64,000 bases of DNA from Ascoidea rubescens DSM 1968 (lineage: Eukaryota; Ascomycota; Saccharomycetes; Ascoideales; Ascoideaceae). The position numbers and the translations under genes were made by a program. The notes beneath the pieces are model-generated. The model was not told the DNA's origin. It saw only the letters and a program-made list of their open reading frames with translations, and made no database searches. Every line of letters begins with the position of its first letter. Positions within the stretch are counted from its first letter, which is position 1. Below are positions 32,701 to 41,710 of the stretch, one piece after another. The stretch is taken from the NCBI RefSeq assembly GCF_001661345.1, contig NW_017962921.1:593759-657758 (forward strand), written 5' to 3'.

Positions 32701-35409
32701 TTACTATACCGAGTTGAGAACCCAGAGTTGATTGAAGAATTCACGTTTGCTATTCGAAATATTGATGAGGAACTACGAAAAATGGCGTGTAGGAAGTTTA
32801 GAATAGTTGTTTCAATGCAAAGATATAAATCATTTAACGAGGAAGAAGCTCAAGCTGCTTCCTTTTTGTTAGGAGCATATCCTGATTTGTATATTTCGTA
32901 TTTAGAAGAAGTCAAACCGGAAACAGCAGATGATGAAGTTGAATTTTATTCTGTTTTAATCAACGGTTATTGTGGTATGGATAATCAAGGCAATGTGATT
33001 CCAATTTATCGTATTAAGCTATCAGGAAATCCTATCCTTGGAGATGGAAAATCAGATAATCAGAACCATTCTATAATCTTTTATCGTGGAGAGTATATAC
33101 AGGTAATTGATGCAAACCAAGATAATTACCTTGAAGAGTGTTTGAAGATCAGAGCAGTACTAGCTGAATTCGAGGAATACGACTTTCCCGTTAAAAACCC
33201 GTATAATCGTTTTGAGGCTTATGAAACAAAAAATCCTGTTGCTATAATTGGTGCGAGAGAATACATATTTTCAGAGAATTCAGGTGCTTTGGGAGACGTT
33301 GCTGCTGGAAAAGAGCAGACGTTTGGAACATTGTTTGCCAGAACCCTTGCAGAGATTGGAGGAAAACTACATTATGGGCACCCTGATTTTTTGAATGCTA
33401 TTTTTATGACAACAAGGGGAGGAATATCAAAAGCACAAAAGAGTTTGCATTTGAATGAAGACATATATGCAGGGATGACAGCTATTTGTCGAGGTGGACG
33501 TATTAAACACTGTGATTATTTTCAATGTGGAAAAGGTAGAGATCTTGGTTTTGGATCAATATTAAATTTCACTACTAAAATTGGTGCTGGAATGGGTGAA
33601 CAAATGCTTAGTAGAGAATATTACTACCTAGGAACACAATTGCCAATTGATAGGTTTTTATCATTTTACTATGCTCATCCGGGGTTTCACATCAATAATA
33701 TGTTCATTATTCTTTCAATGCAATTATTTTTGCTCGTTGTGCTTAATTTGGGTTCTTTGTCCAATGAGTCCATACTTTGTATGTATGACAAGAACGTGCC
33801 TATTACTGATTTGCAATTACCCATTGGGTGTTATAATATTCAACCGGTTTTGGATTGGGTTACAATCTTCATTCTTTCCATTTTTATTTGTTTTTTTATA
33901 TCGTTTTTGCCATTGTTGTTACAAGAACTTACGGAGAGAGGTGTTTGGAGAGCATGGACTAGGTTTTTCCATCATTTAATATCATTGTCCCCATTGTTTG
34001 AGGTTTTTGTTTGTCAAATATACGCGAAGGCATTGATCACAAATGTGACATTTGGTGGGGCACAGTATATCTCAACAGGGAGGGGTTTCGCAACTACTCG
34101 TAATCCATTTCATGTTTTATATTCAAGATTTACCGTCACTTCAATTTATTCAGGTGCTTTATTGTTTTTGGGATTATTATTTGGATCAATAACTATGTGG
34201 CAACCTGCATTGCTATGGTTTTGGCTAACAATGATTTCAATGTGCTTGGCTCCTTTTATTTTCAATCCTCATCAGTTTTGTTGGAGCGATTTTTTTGTTG
34301 ATTACGGGCAGTACATTCGCTGGCTATCAAGAGGTAATTCTAAATGGCATCAAAATTCATGGATAGGATATATTCGTTCAACGAGAGGCAAGTACACTGG
34401 TTATAAGAAGAAGGAAATTGGTGTGGAATCTGAAAAGGAAGCGACCAAAATAATCAAAGCAAAAAAAAGAAACACATTTTTTGGAGAAGTGTTTGTTCCG
34501 TCAATATTCTTAATTTTTACTTTTTTTGGATACTCCTTTGTCAATTCCCAAAATGGAGTGAAAGATACATCTCCCACTAATTGTGTGTTGCGATTGTTAA
34601 TAGTGACATTTTCACCAATTGTTGTTAACATGGCGGTTTTACTCATTGTATTTGTTATATCATGCACTTTGGGAACTTTGTGTAATATGTTTTTTAAAAA
34701 AACTGCCGCAGTGGCTGCTGCTATTGTCCATGGAATATCTGTTGTTGCACATATTTTTTCATGGGAAGTTTTATGGTATTTAGAAGGAATGAATTTTTCG
34801 AGAACTCTAATTGGTTTCATATGTTGCTGTTGTCTTCAAAAAGTGTGTATGCATTTTTTTATTATTTTATTTTTGACCAGAGAATTCAAATTTGACGATG
34901 TCAATAATGCTTGGTGGACTGGAAATTGGTATAGAAAAAGCTTGGGATGGACAGCACCAATATCACCATTCAGGGAATTTTTCGTAAAAACAATAGAGGC
35001 GACGCTATTTGCTAGAGATTTTGTTTTGGGTCATTGTTTACTATTTATTCAACTACCATTAGTGATGATTCCTTGGACAGACACTGTTCACTCTGTTCTC
35101 CTATTCTGGTTAAAAGCTGGGGACTTTAAAAGTCCAATCCTAACAAAAAGAGGAAAGAAAAAAATATCCAAAACTGTTACTCGTTATTCGATACTATATT
35201 TCACTATTCTTTGTATATTTTTGGCTCTTTTTATTGTGCCGGTGTTTATGGCAAGATTTGTCCCAGACTTTTCAAAGCATTTGCCTTCTGATATTGCAAT
35301 TGGGTTGTTTCAACCTTTTGGGCAGGATAACAATGATACTGGACCTATTAATGCTCCAGAGACAATACCTAGAGGAAAACCAGTAGCAAGTATTTTGAGC
35401 GAAAACTAA
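29728..35409 (+). CDS. FKS1: Beta-1,3-glucan synthase catalytic subunit (FKS family)
   Basis: Plasma-membrane glycosyltransferase (GT48) that makes the main wall glucan from UDP-glucose under Rho1 control, and the echinocandin target. It has 1893 residues, standard FKS1/GSC2 length. A poorly conserved N-terminus holds Asn runs and a PPMPPMPPMP repeat. The FKS1 domain follows (SRIDSKTALISIHADFIGG, VWGEANQIRFMPECLCF), then TM cluster 1 with hot-spot 1 FLTLSLRDP (661-669), identical to FKS1 sequences in its core. Next is the cytosolic catalytic domain (LRTRIWASLRSQTLYRT, KSDNQNH, GKGRDLGFGSILNF, GAGMGEQ), then TM cluster 2. Hot-spot 2, residues 1376-1383, reads DWVTIFIL where most yeasts have DWVRRYTL or DWIRRYTL, a marked departure. 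A second FKS gene may exist outside this window. Confidence 0.97.
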   Translation: MSFGDSSNVIGNQVPENDAINDLSDLDDDYQGDQRFDTTELNNDNSNINVNNNFNNNNNNNNNVVNYVPTTQQVLQMPPMPPMPPMPPMPQIPQMPQMIPTSQQKFPSISESEIKKTFVTEEHPNHRYPSTTYPVQQKELPTHKNNYDPNQINQTVIDYDDPFPTLNDENLLPVPLTKVESIFNDITKKLGFQTGNCKNMLNHFLMLWDSRSSRIDSKTALISIHADFIGGTNANFRKWYFASMLEFDGLEDLILPDYDNPKEPPTAPVEPSADLKFNISDININSIDLIESEIKFQKLKELEYRWRLRMNLYSYEDYITQIAVYLLVWGEANQIRFMPECLCFLYKLSYDYYISNLCKESEPLKEYYFLSQIITPIYKFLRDQVYKINPENGKFIRREKDHNKIIGYDDVNQLFWYKGGLERIKIVGDEKTKLMSLSKETRFLNLHQVKWNKVFYKTYWETRTWAHVLTNFNRIWIIHFCMFWFYTSFNSPTLYTKNYDQTANNQPTAQATLSVVSLGGTIACILELIATIAELFFVPRQWPGAQSVFNRILFITFMLIVNITPSIYVLGMIPVDVYSKVAFVISIIQFIIAIITYFVFSIRPLGGLFSSYLFDKKKPLQYYASREFTAAFPKLTGRGRWFSYLLWISVFGAKFTESYFFLTLSLRDPIRNLSIMEMTRCVGDIWLGSFLCRQQARIVLFLMYLADLVLFFLDTYLWYIICNCFFSVGLSFNLGISILSPWKNIYVRLPKRIYTKILATKDMEVKYKPKVLVSQVWNAIIISMYREHLLPLENVERLLYHQQPSENLNKRTLKTPTFFVSEDDKKVNTDEFFPARSEASRRLSYFAQSLSTTLPETLSIAAMPTFTVLIPHYGEKILLSLKEIIREDKNSKISLLEYLKRLHPVEWECFVKDTKVLCDMGEKTEPTYTPVSALSEKDLIKRKINDVPFYCIGFKDANPEFTLRTRIWASLRSQTLYRTISGFMNYQKALKLLYRVENPELIEEFTFAIRNIDEELRKMACRKFRIVVSMQRYKSFNEEEAQAASFLLGAYPDLYISYLEEVKPETADDEVEFYSVLINGYCGMDNQGNVIPIYRIKLSGNPILGDGKSDNQNHSIIFYRGEYIQVIDANQDNYLEECLKIRAVLAEFEEYDFPVKNPYNRFEAYETKNPVAIIGAREYIFSENSGALGDVAAGKEQTFGTLFARTLAEIGGKLHYGHPDFLNAIFMTTRGGISKAQKSLHLNEDIYAGMTAICRGGRIKHCDYFQCGKGRDLGFGSILNFTTKIGAGMGEQMLSREYYYLGTQLPIDRFLSFYYAHPGFHINNMFIILSMQLFLLVVLNLGSLSNESILCMYDKNVPITDLQLPIGCYNIQPVLDWVTIFILSIFICFFISFLPLLLQELTERGVWRAWTRFFHHLISLSPLFEVFVCQIYAKALITNVTFGGAQYISTGRGFATTRNPFHVLYSRFTVTSIYSGALLFLGLLFGSITMWQPALLWFWLTMISMCLAPFIFNPHQFCWSDFFVDYGQYIRWLSRGNSKWHQNSWIGYIRSTRGKYTGYKKKEIGVESEKEATKIIKAKKRNTFFGEVFVPSIFLIFTFFGYSFVNSQNGVKDTSPTNCVLRLLIVTFSPIVVNMAVLLIVFVISCTLGTLCNMFFKKTAAVAAAIVHGISVVAHIFSWEVLWYLEGMNFSRTLIGFICCCCLQKVCMHFFIILFLTREFKFDDVNNAWWTGNWYRKSLGWTAPISPFREFFVKTIEATLFARDFVLGHCLLFIQLPLVMIPWTDTVHSVLLFWLKAGDFKSPILTKRGKKKISKTVTRYSILYFTILCIFLALFIVPVFMARFVPDFSKHLPSDIAIGLFQPFGQDNNDTGPINAPETIPRGKPVASILSEN

Positions 35410-36043
35410 TTAACTTAGACAGAAATCATTTTTTTTTTGACATTTCTGAATTTTTTTTGAAACTTTTATAGTAAGCTCTTTTGGAATCGGATATTTTTGG
35501 TTGATTGGGTAATAATCAAAATTCTTTAATTCGGGTTTTGTTTTTGGAAAATGAGTATTTCAAATTTTGAGCTGTTTCTTTCAGAAAGGTGACAACTAAA
35601 TGGTTAGAAATATGTTTACCGATCTTGAAATCTGTGTTGAATAATATTTATTTTTCTAAAATCTAAATCAGTGTATTTACAAGAATAGATTAAATTAGAA
35701 TAGTAAATTAGGATTTTATAAATAATATATAGAGTAAAATTAATAAAAAAATAACAATAAGTTGAAATATTAAAAATAATGTTTTGTTACTGTTTTTCAA
35801 GAATAGAAAACAATACAAAATAATGAAAAACAATTGATTATAAAAATATTAAGATAAACCTGAACAATACTAGTCTTGATGTAAAGATAAAAACCATCAT
35901 GATAAAACGACAAAACAAAAATATCCACAAAAAATAATATAATGAGTGTTTTTCAAATTACCACCGATCTCAATTTATTGATTTACCCTTTCCCTAAAAA
36001 AAAAAATTAACCCAATATATTTTTATATCCAATCAGTTTAGTC
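35410..36043. other. Convergent 3' region FKS1/CBS-PB1 gene
   Basis: AT-rich, with poly-T after FKS1 and many A-rich runs towards the minus-strand gene. No gene or structured RNA is recognisable. Confidence 0.6.
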
Positions 36044-38995
36044 TTATTTGCTTCTGCTAATAGTAAAGCCTACCAATATTCCCAAAGACAATACCACTGC
36101 AGCGCTTGCAAACAATATCTCCTTTTCAAATGAAAAAAAACCTTTGGACTCATCATCGTAAAATCCATCATCGTTTAAAGTCAACATTTTGAGGTTTTTA
36201 TTTTTTTGGTAGTGCAGCGATTGAGCCTGAGCCTTTCTTTTGGCAATTAATTTTGCAATGTTTCTTTTGTCTTTTAATATTAGAGACAGTTTTTCAGCAG
36301 GATACTTGGAAAGAGCATAGTTTAATCCGCGGTCGTCATCTGAGTCTGAATTCTCACTTTCATCATCACTATTAACACGTTTCTTCGGATTGCTTTTGCC
36401 CATTAAAATCAACTCAATATATTTATTTTCCATCTTTTTGTTGAAATCAATTGCTTCACTCAAATCATTATTGGTTTCGATTATGATTTCATCGTCTTCA
36501 TCATCAATATATACAATATTCTTTTTAGTTAATTTAACATGAACTTTTTCTTCAATTTTGTCTTTCAATCGGTCAAATAAACTCTCTTCCTTCTTATCAT
36601 CGTCTCCTTCAAAGGTCTTGGAAGATGAATCATTATGGATCATCAACTTTTTGTTAACAGGTTCGACAAATTTGATTTTATGAATTGATGTTGAGGGATT
36701 ATCGAGATCTCTTATTTTAAAAATGTAAGTCTCTGTCTTTGGGGCTTCCCTTGTAAATGAAACTTGGGACATTGGTCTGTGATAAGGATTAGAAAAAGTT
36801 GACCCAACTTCAGAAGGAGCCATTTGAAAAGAAATCGAATCTTCTGGCAAAACATCAAATGATGTTCTTCTATTATAGTTACCATGACTAGTTTGAGGTA
36901 TTAGTGGCGGAACCTGGTCTGCACGATCGGTTTCATGATCATAGTTCTCAGTTGCTGATCCGATACCATTTATCATTTCATCATCCATTGAAAAATCATT
37001 AAACTCGTCAATTCTTCTAATGGAACCAATGGATTTTGTGCTTCTGACAGTTATTGGGGTTTTCAAAAATTTTCCGTTACTGTTTCTCATTGAAGGTGTG
37101 TTGGAATTTGCAAACAATGGGCCTCCAGATGTATAACTTATATCGGAGACAGATGAAGCTGTATCTTCAAAGGTTCGGTCAACAGACCTCCAAAATCGAT
37201 CCCAAGCAGGACCAGAGGAAGTCATTGAGGTAGAAGGAGTGTCAAAATGATTTTTCAAGTAACCTTGATGAATTGGTGATAAAGGTTGGGAGGCTGTTCT
37301 TTGTCTGTTGAAGTTTGGTGGGAAAAACTGATTTCTCGAATCAAAACTACTTTCAGAGTGCACGTCATCTGTTGTTAAGTACTCTTGATTTCGATCAATA
37401 TTTAACAAAAACTGCTGGTGGGTGTTCAAACTTTCGTCCTTTGATATAGCCTTATTCAATTGATTAAGTGCCATGCAAGTCAATTGTAAAACGTCAACAA
37501 TTCCAATGATATTTTTGTCGTCATCAATAACCGGTAGATTCAAAAAATGACCATCATACATTAATTTTAAGGCCGATTGAACAGTTAGATCTCTATCAGC
37601 TAATTTTGGCTGAGTTGTCATGCATCTTGCAATTGTACAAGACTCAGGATCCAAGTCATTTGCTAATACTCTGAAAACAATATCCTTTGAGGTAAATATA
37701 CCAATGACATTTGAGTTATTTTTGGTCAAGGTTCCATTGGCTAAATTAATTGAGGCAGGAATTTTATTAGTAGCACTGTCTTTGACTAGAACTGCAGTGC
37801 ATTTATTTTTTCTCATTTGCTCTGCAGCAAATCTGATTGTTTGGTTGGAATCGATGAAAACAGGAGCAGGATGGTTGGGCTCATTGAGAACATCATCTAA
37901 AGTTGGAGATTTCATTGAACTTATTAAATTCTTAATTTCGTCAACCAAATCAGGATTAATGAGTGAAGAGCCCTCACTTAAATTATCAATGTTCTCATTT
38001 AAATGCATGTTCATGTTCATGTTCAAATAATCGTTGTGCATTGAGTTTTCATTTTGAGAAACTTCTTTCAAAACATTATTTAAATTGTGAGTTGATTTAG
38101 CGATTTTTTCTAGTTTTAACATAACTTGGTTGAAGCATTTTGTTATGTCTAGTATACCAATGATCTTGTTTGGATTTGTATCATCCCTTATTGGTAAGTG
38201 TCTGAAGTTTCTCTTTACCATTAAATTTAGTGCATCACTAGCAGATAGGTTTGAGGGAGAACAGTAGGGATTTTTAGTCATAATGTCTTTAACTTTAAGT
38301 AATTTTGGGTGTAAACCTTTTGCGATTACTCTGAAGGCTAAATCTTTTGTTGTGAAAATCCCAATAATTTTTTCGGCGATGGTCGCTTTGACCATTACAC
38401 AATGAATTTTTTGTTTGGACATTTTTTCTGATATTGAATAAACAGAATCTAGAGGAGAAACTATTAGAGGAGCATCTGGTTTTAAGGACATTATGGTGCT
38501 TTTGTTTTTCAAGGTAGAGCTAAAGTTATTTGGTTGGTTGATGGAGATATTATTGTTGTTTATGTAGGGTTTTTGTTTTTGAGGTGACTGATTAATATTG
38601 CTAATGGAGTTAGCGTTTGAATTTGGTAGTGGTTGAGAGTTTATCAATGAAGAGGTTGATAAGATTCTTAATTTCTTGTTGAGTGAGTTGGGGTTTAAAT
38701 TTGAATATGAATTTGAGATTGAGTTGGATTTTGATATTTGAATTTGAGATGGGTTTTGGAATGGATCTTCTGGAGAGGTGGTTGTCTTATCAATATTAGC
38801 AGTGGATAGAGTATCCTCTTGGTCTAGGTCTAGGTTCTCTTTATTGTTCAAGTTATTTGTTTGGTCTATGTCTTGTTTTTGATGTGTCTCCTGTGTAGAT
38901 TGAGTGTCCTGGGCAACTTGAGTGTCTGGGATATCTTGCACATCTGGAATAGCAGGCACAGTATTATTGTTCGATGCATCTAAATCAGTAGTCAT
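36044..38995 (-). CDS. CBS- and PB1-domain protein with a C-terminal membrane anchor
   Basis: 983 residues with four CBS motifs in two Bateman pairs. The first pair is at about 175-290 (APLIVSPLDSVYSISEKM and KVKDIMTKNPYCSPSNLSASDALNLMV). The second is at about 355-510 (HPAPVFIDSNQTIRFAAEQM and IARCMTTQPKLADRDLTVQSAL). Such pairs usually bind adenosyl nucleotides. A PB1 domain lies at about 755-870 (TYIFKIRDLDNPSTSIHKIKF ... IVYIDDEDDEIIIETNNDL), a ubiquitin-like interaction module with an acidic motif. The last 25 residues form a hydrophobic helix (ILFASAAVVLSLGILVGF) then SRSK, as in tail-anchored proteins. The architecture matches the CBS/PB1 protein called mug70 in fission yeast. S. cerevisiae has no obvious equivalent that I can recall. 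The ligand and partner are unknown. Confidence 0.85.
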   Translation of the reverse strand: MTTDLDASNNNTVPAIPDVQDIPDTQVAQDTQSTQETHQKQDIDQTNNLNNKENLDLDQEDTLSTANIDKTTTSPEDPFQNPSQIQISKSNSISNSYSNLNPNSLNKKLRILSTSSLINSQPLPNSNANSISNINQSPQKQKPYINNNNISINQPNNFSSTLKNKSTIMSLKPDAPLIVSPLDSVYSISEKMSKQKIHCVMVKATIAEKIIGIFTTKDLAFRVIAKGLHPKLLKVKDIMTKNPYCSPSNLSASDALNLMVKRNFRHLPIRDDTNPNKIIGILDITKCFNQVMLKLEKIAKSTHNLNNVLKEVSQNENSMHNDYLNMNMNMHLNENIDNLSEGSSLINPDLVDEIKNLISSMKSPTLDDVLNEPNHPAPVFIDSNQTIRFAAEQMRKNKCTAVLVKDSATNKIPASINLANGTLTKNNSNVIGIFTSKDIVFRVLANDLDPESCTIARCMTTQPKLADRDLTVQSALKLMYDGHFLNLPVIDDDKNIIGIVDVLQLTCMALNQLNKAISKDESLNTHQQFLLNIDRNQEYLTTDDVHSESSFDSRNQFFPPNFNRQRTASQPLSPIHQGYLKNHFDTPSTSMTSSGPAWDRFWRSVDRTFEDTASSVSDISYTSGGPLFANSNTPSMRNSNGKFLKTPITVRSTKSIGSIRRIDEFNDFSMDDEMINGIGSATENYDHETDRADQVPPLIPQTSHGNYNRRTSFDVLPEDSISFQMAPSEVGSTFSNPYHRPMSQVSFTREAPKTETYIFKIRDLDNPSTSIHKIKFVEPVNKKLMIHNDSSSKTFEGDDDKKEESLFDRLKDKIEEKVHVKLTKKNIVYIDDEDDEIIIETNNDLSEAIDFNKKMENKYIELILMGKSNPKKRVNSDDESENSDSDDDRGLNYALSKYPAEKLSLILKDKRNIAKLIAKRKAQAQSLHYQKNKNLKMLTLNDDGFYDDESKGFFSFEKEILFASAAVVLSLGILVGFTISRSK

Positions 38996-39596
38996 TTTTG
39001 CTTATTGATATACTTGTAGATTGTGTTGTTGGTGGCTAATGACTGTTTGGGTACATGCAAAACAAGAGGAAAAAAAAAGCAAAATTTGTCTATGGTCTAG
39101 CTCAAGATGGCAATCTAAATAATCAAAGTAACTTTAAATCAATTTTGGAACAAAGAAACAGTCTTTCAGGAACAGAAGGTGTAAGCAGTAGTTGAATGAT
39201 TGTTTAAGATGGTCGAAGCCAGTTGAAACCAAGTGCGATTACGAGAAGTTGTTGGAGTATTGGAGACCCCCAGCGTAGTGATTGTAACTGAAGCAGCAGA
39301 AGAAGCAGCAGTTTCAGTTAAGGGAATATTTATCGATGAACAGTTGTGGAAGTTTGTAAACAGAGACTGGAATTTATTAATGTTGAATTTTAATTTTGTT
39401 ATCGAATATTTTTTCTAAGGCGGCCAATCAGTGTGTTTAAAATGGAACTTACGATTTACAGTGAGAAGAAGGAGAAGAAGCAGAAGGAACAGAAGAAAGA
39501 GAAGAAGCAGAAGCTGAAAAAGCACATAACATCGTTAATTGAACAGAGATACCAAAGTCAGAGAAAACAAAAAGAATCTAAATACTAATACATATG
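38996..39596. other. Intergenic region with a purine-rich tract
   Basis: Upstream of the CBS/PB1 gene and downstream of the next minus-strand gene. AGAAG-type purine repeats occur at about 39462-39520. The frame at 39233-39418 starts at GTG and has no family support. Confidence 0.5.
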
Positions 39597-41330
39597 CTAC
39601 ACACTGCCAGACACCAGGTCGTTGCTATTTTGATCCAAAATGTCTTTGAGAGTCTCTGAGAGACCACTGCTAATGGTAGAGTAATGCTCATCATACTCGT
39701 CGTCGAGGTTGGTACTGCTACTGCTGCTGCTACTGCTGCTGCTGCTGTGTTTCTTTTGACTGGCGCTATTGGGACGAGTTGTGTTTCGACTTTGGTTCCT
39801 GTTTCTGTTTTGTTGGTGGCCATCGTCGCTCCCAGTGCCACTGCTGGCTAGTTTTATGGGGAGAGTGTTGAATCTTTTGATTGAGGATATTCTGTTTGGA
39901 GGAACTGCTTCTTGGTTTATGGTCGAAAGCAAGGACAGACTGGCCAGAATTCCGTTGCCATTGTTTGAAAAGATCAGTTTCGAGGGCAGTGTTGAAGTCA
40001 GGTTTTTGATGCCAATATTGTTATTAAGATTACCTATGTTTTTGGTTTTATTAACTGGAGTGTTGGGACGAGTATTAGAACGAGAGTTGGATCGAGAATT
40101 GGATCGAGAGTTGGCGAATACTTTGTTATTCCTATTCTTGGTGATAGGACTGGAGCTGGCAGAGCTCACAGAGGTAGTGGGATAAGTAGAAGTGGTTGAT
40201 CTGAATGAATTTGTAGAGCTTATTGAAGTGGTTGAGTTGAGTGATTTGACTGAAGGATTTGAATTAGTTTGGCTAACGCTAGGTTGGTCATTTATTAAGT
40301 CAATGTTCAGATTAATTTTTTTAATTTTCTTGATTTTTTTATTATTGTTACTATTTGATACATTAGTGGTGGAGATTTTGTTAAAATTTGATTTCTTTGT
40401 GCTGACGTTTTTAATGTTATTTTTAATAAAATTTGTGTTTTGTCTTTTTGGAGTGTTTATTTGAGTTTGAGTGTTTTGAATGTTTTGAGTGTTTTGTGCG
40501 ATAGTTTGATTGGTACTTTCATCCAGTCCTTGATTTGTATTGGTATCTATATCATCAGTTGATTCAATAAGAGTAATTTTATTGATGATTTCTTTGTTTA
40601 AAAATTCTCTTTCAATGATACTGTTTTTAATATTACTTTTAATATTAGTAACAGAAGTAGATTTATAGATATTTTGGTAGGAAGTAATAAACTCATTTAA
40701 ATCATTTAGTAGGTATTTTAGTGTATTATTTAGTTTTGATAAGATATAGGTTTTATAGTATAAAATAAATACTATTGATAGCAATACTAGTAAGTTATTC
40801 AAGGTAAACAAATCATTTTTAATTAATTTGTTAATGAACATTTGGTTATTCAGTAAACTGTCGCTAAAAAAACGACCTAGTTTTTTGTAAAGAAAACTGA
40901 GTATTATGGTGTCATAGTAGTTCCCAAAGCTGTCCAAGTAGTTGTCTAAACACTTCAAGTTATCAACAAGAAGAGAATTCAAGCGATTAAAAAAATTGGA
41001 GTAGTTTTGAGCAAGCACGTAATTTTCTTTGTAGAACTTGTTGAATACAATGATATTTCTCTCCATCAAGTCCAAGGACTGAGACAAATCGCCATTTGGA
41101 TCGAGGAATTGGTCCTGCGAAGAAGCATTAAGGAGCCTGCTCCTGGCAAGCCAGTCAACATAGCTCAGATAATGGCGTGGGTTGTTGTTGGTTGCTACCG
41201 GGATGGGAAAGGGAAGCGAGAGAGGAAAAGACGCCTGGGGAAGGTAGTGAAAGGGAACATTCTGGAGAAGAGGCCCCAAGTACGGAAACAACCAGAGCAC
41301 AGCTGTGACGAGAAGGAAGGTGGCTAGCAT
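39597..41330 (-). CDS. Unrecognised Ser/Asn-rich protein with two hydrophobic segments
   Basis: 577 residues from the ATG ending at 41330; the open frame extends ten codons further to a GTG. The N-terminus is a hydrophobic segment (LATFLLVTAVLWLFPYLGPLL, about 2-22), either an anchor or an uncleaved signal. A region with helical, coiled-coil-like character follows (about 65-160). A second hydrophobic stretch is at about 180-200 (NNLLVLLSIVFILYYKTYIL). The C-terminal 350 residues are polar and low in complexity, with SRSNSRSNSRSNTRPN, SSPITKNRNNK and a poly-Ser run before an acidic block. The layout suggests an endomembrane protein with a cytosolic disordered tail. I find no motif that identifies it. 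It diverges from NBP2 with 380 bases between the starts. Confidence 0.65.
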   Translation of the reverse strand: MLATFLLVTAVLWLFPYLGPLLQNVPFHYLPQASFPLSLPFPIPVATNNNPRHYLSYVDWLARSRLLNASSQDQFLDPNGDLSQSLDLMERNIIVFNKFYKENYVLAQNYSNFFNRLNSLLVDNLKCLDNYLDSFGNYYDTIILSFLYKKLGRFFSDSLLNNQMFINKLIKNDLFTLNNLLVLLSIVFILYYKTYILSKLNNTLKYLLNDLNEFITSYQNIYKSTSVTNIKSNIKNSIIEREFLNKEIINKITLIESTDDIDTNTNQGLDESTNQTIAQNTQNIQNTQTQINTPKRQNTNFIKNNIKNVSTKKSNFNKISTTNVSNSNNNKKIKKIKKINLNIDLINDQPSVSQTNSNPSVKSLNSTTSISSTNSFRSTTSTYPTTSVSSASSSPITKNRNNKVFANSRSNSRSNSRSNTRPNTPVNKTKNIGNLNNNIGIKNLTSTLPSKLIFSNNGNGILASLSLLSTINQEAVPPNRISSIKRFNTLPIKLASSGTGSDDGHQQNRNRNQSRNTTRPNSASQKKHSSSSSSSSSSSTNLDDEYDEHYSTISSGLSETLKDILDQNSNDLVSGSV

Positions 41331-41710
41331 CGCGACGAGTGAGAAACAGTGCTTCAACACAGCTGCCCTTTCTGGGTGATTATATCTGCTTTTCCCAAAA
41401 GGTTTCCGTCAACACAAAACAGGCCGGACAAACGCACATCACTGCAGTCAGCTGTCGGTCTTCAACGCCGGGTGCTGTCCGTTGAAAACGGCGGGCATGT
41501 GTGCGCGTCCGTTGGCGCTGGCGGCATTTTCCGCTGAGACGGGCCGGCTCCTCGCCCAGATATATAAGGAAGCACTTCTCCAAAGTATCCAGAGTTGGCT
41601 CCAGCTCCAGCTTCAGGCTACTTCACAACTCTCCAGCACCTCTGTCGCCAGCACAGCCTCCAGGTTCTCTATTTGTTCTCTCACTTGCTTCTTCTGCCAC
41701 CTCTCCTTCA
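41331..41710. promoter_or_regulatory. Divergent promoter with TATA box for NBP2
   Basis: GC-rich relative to its surroundings (about 41390-41560). TATATAAG at 41561-41568 lies 150 bases before the NBP2 ATG. Direction and distance fit a TATA box for the plus-strand gene. Confidence 0.55.
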
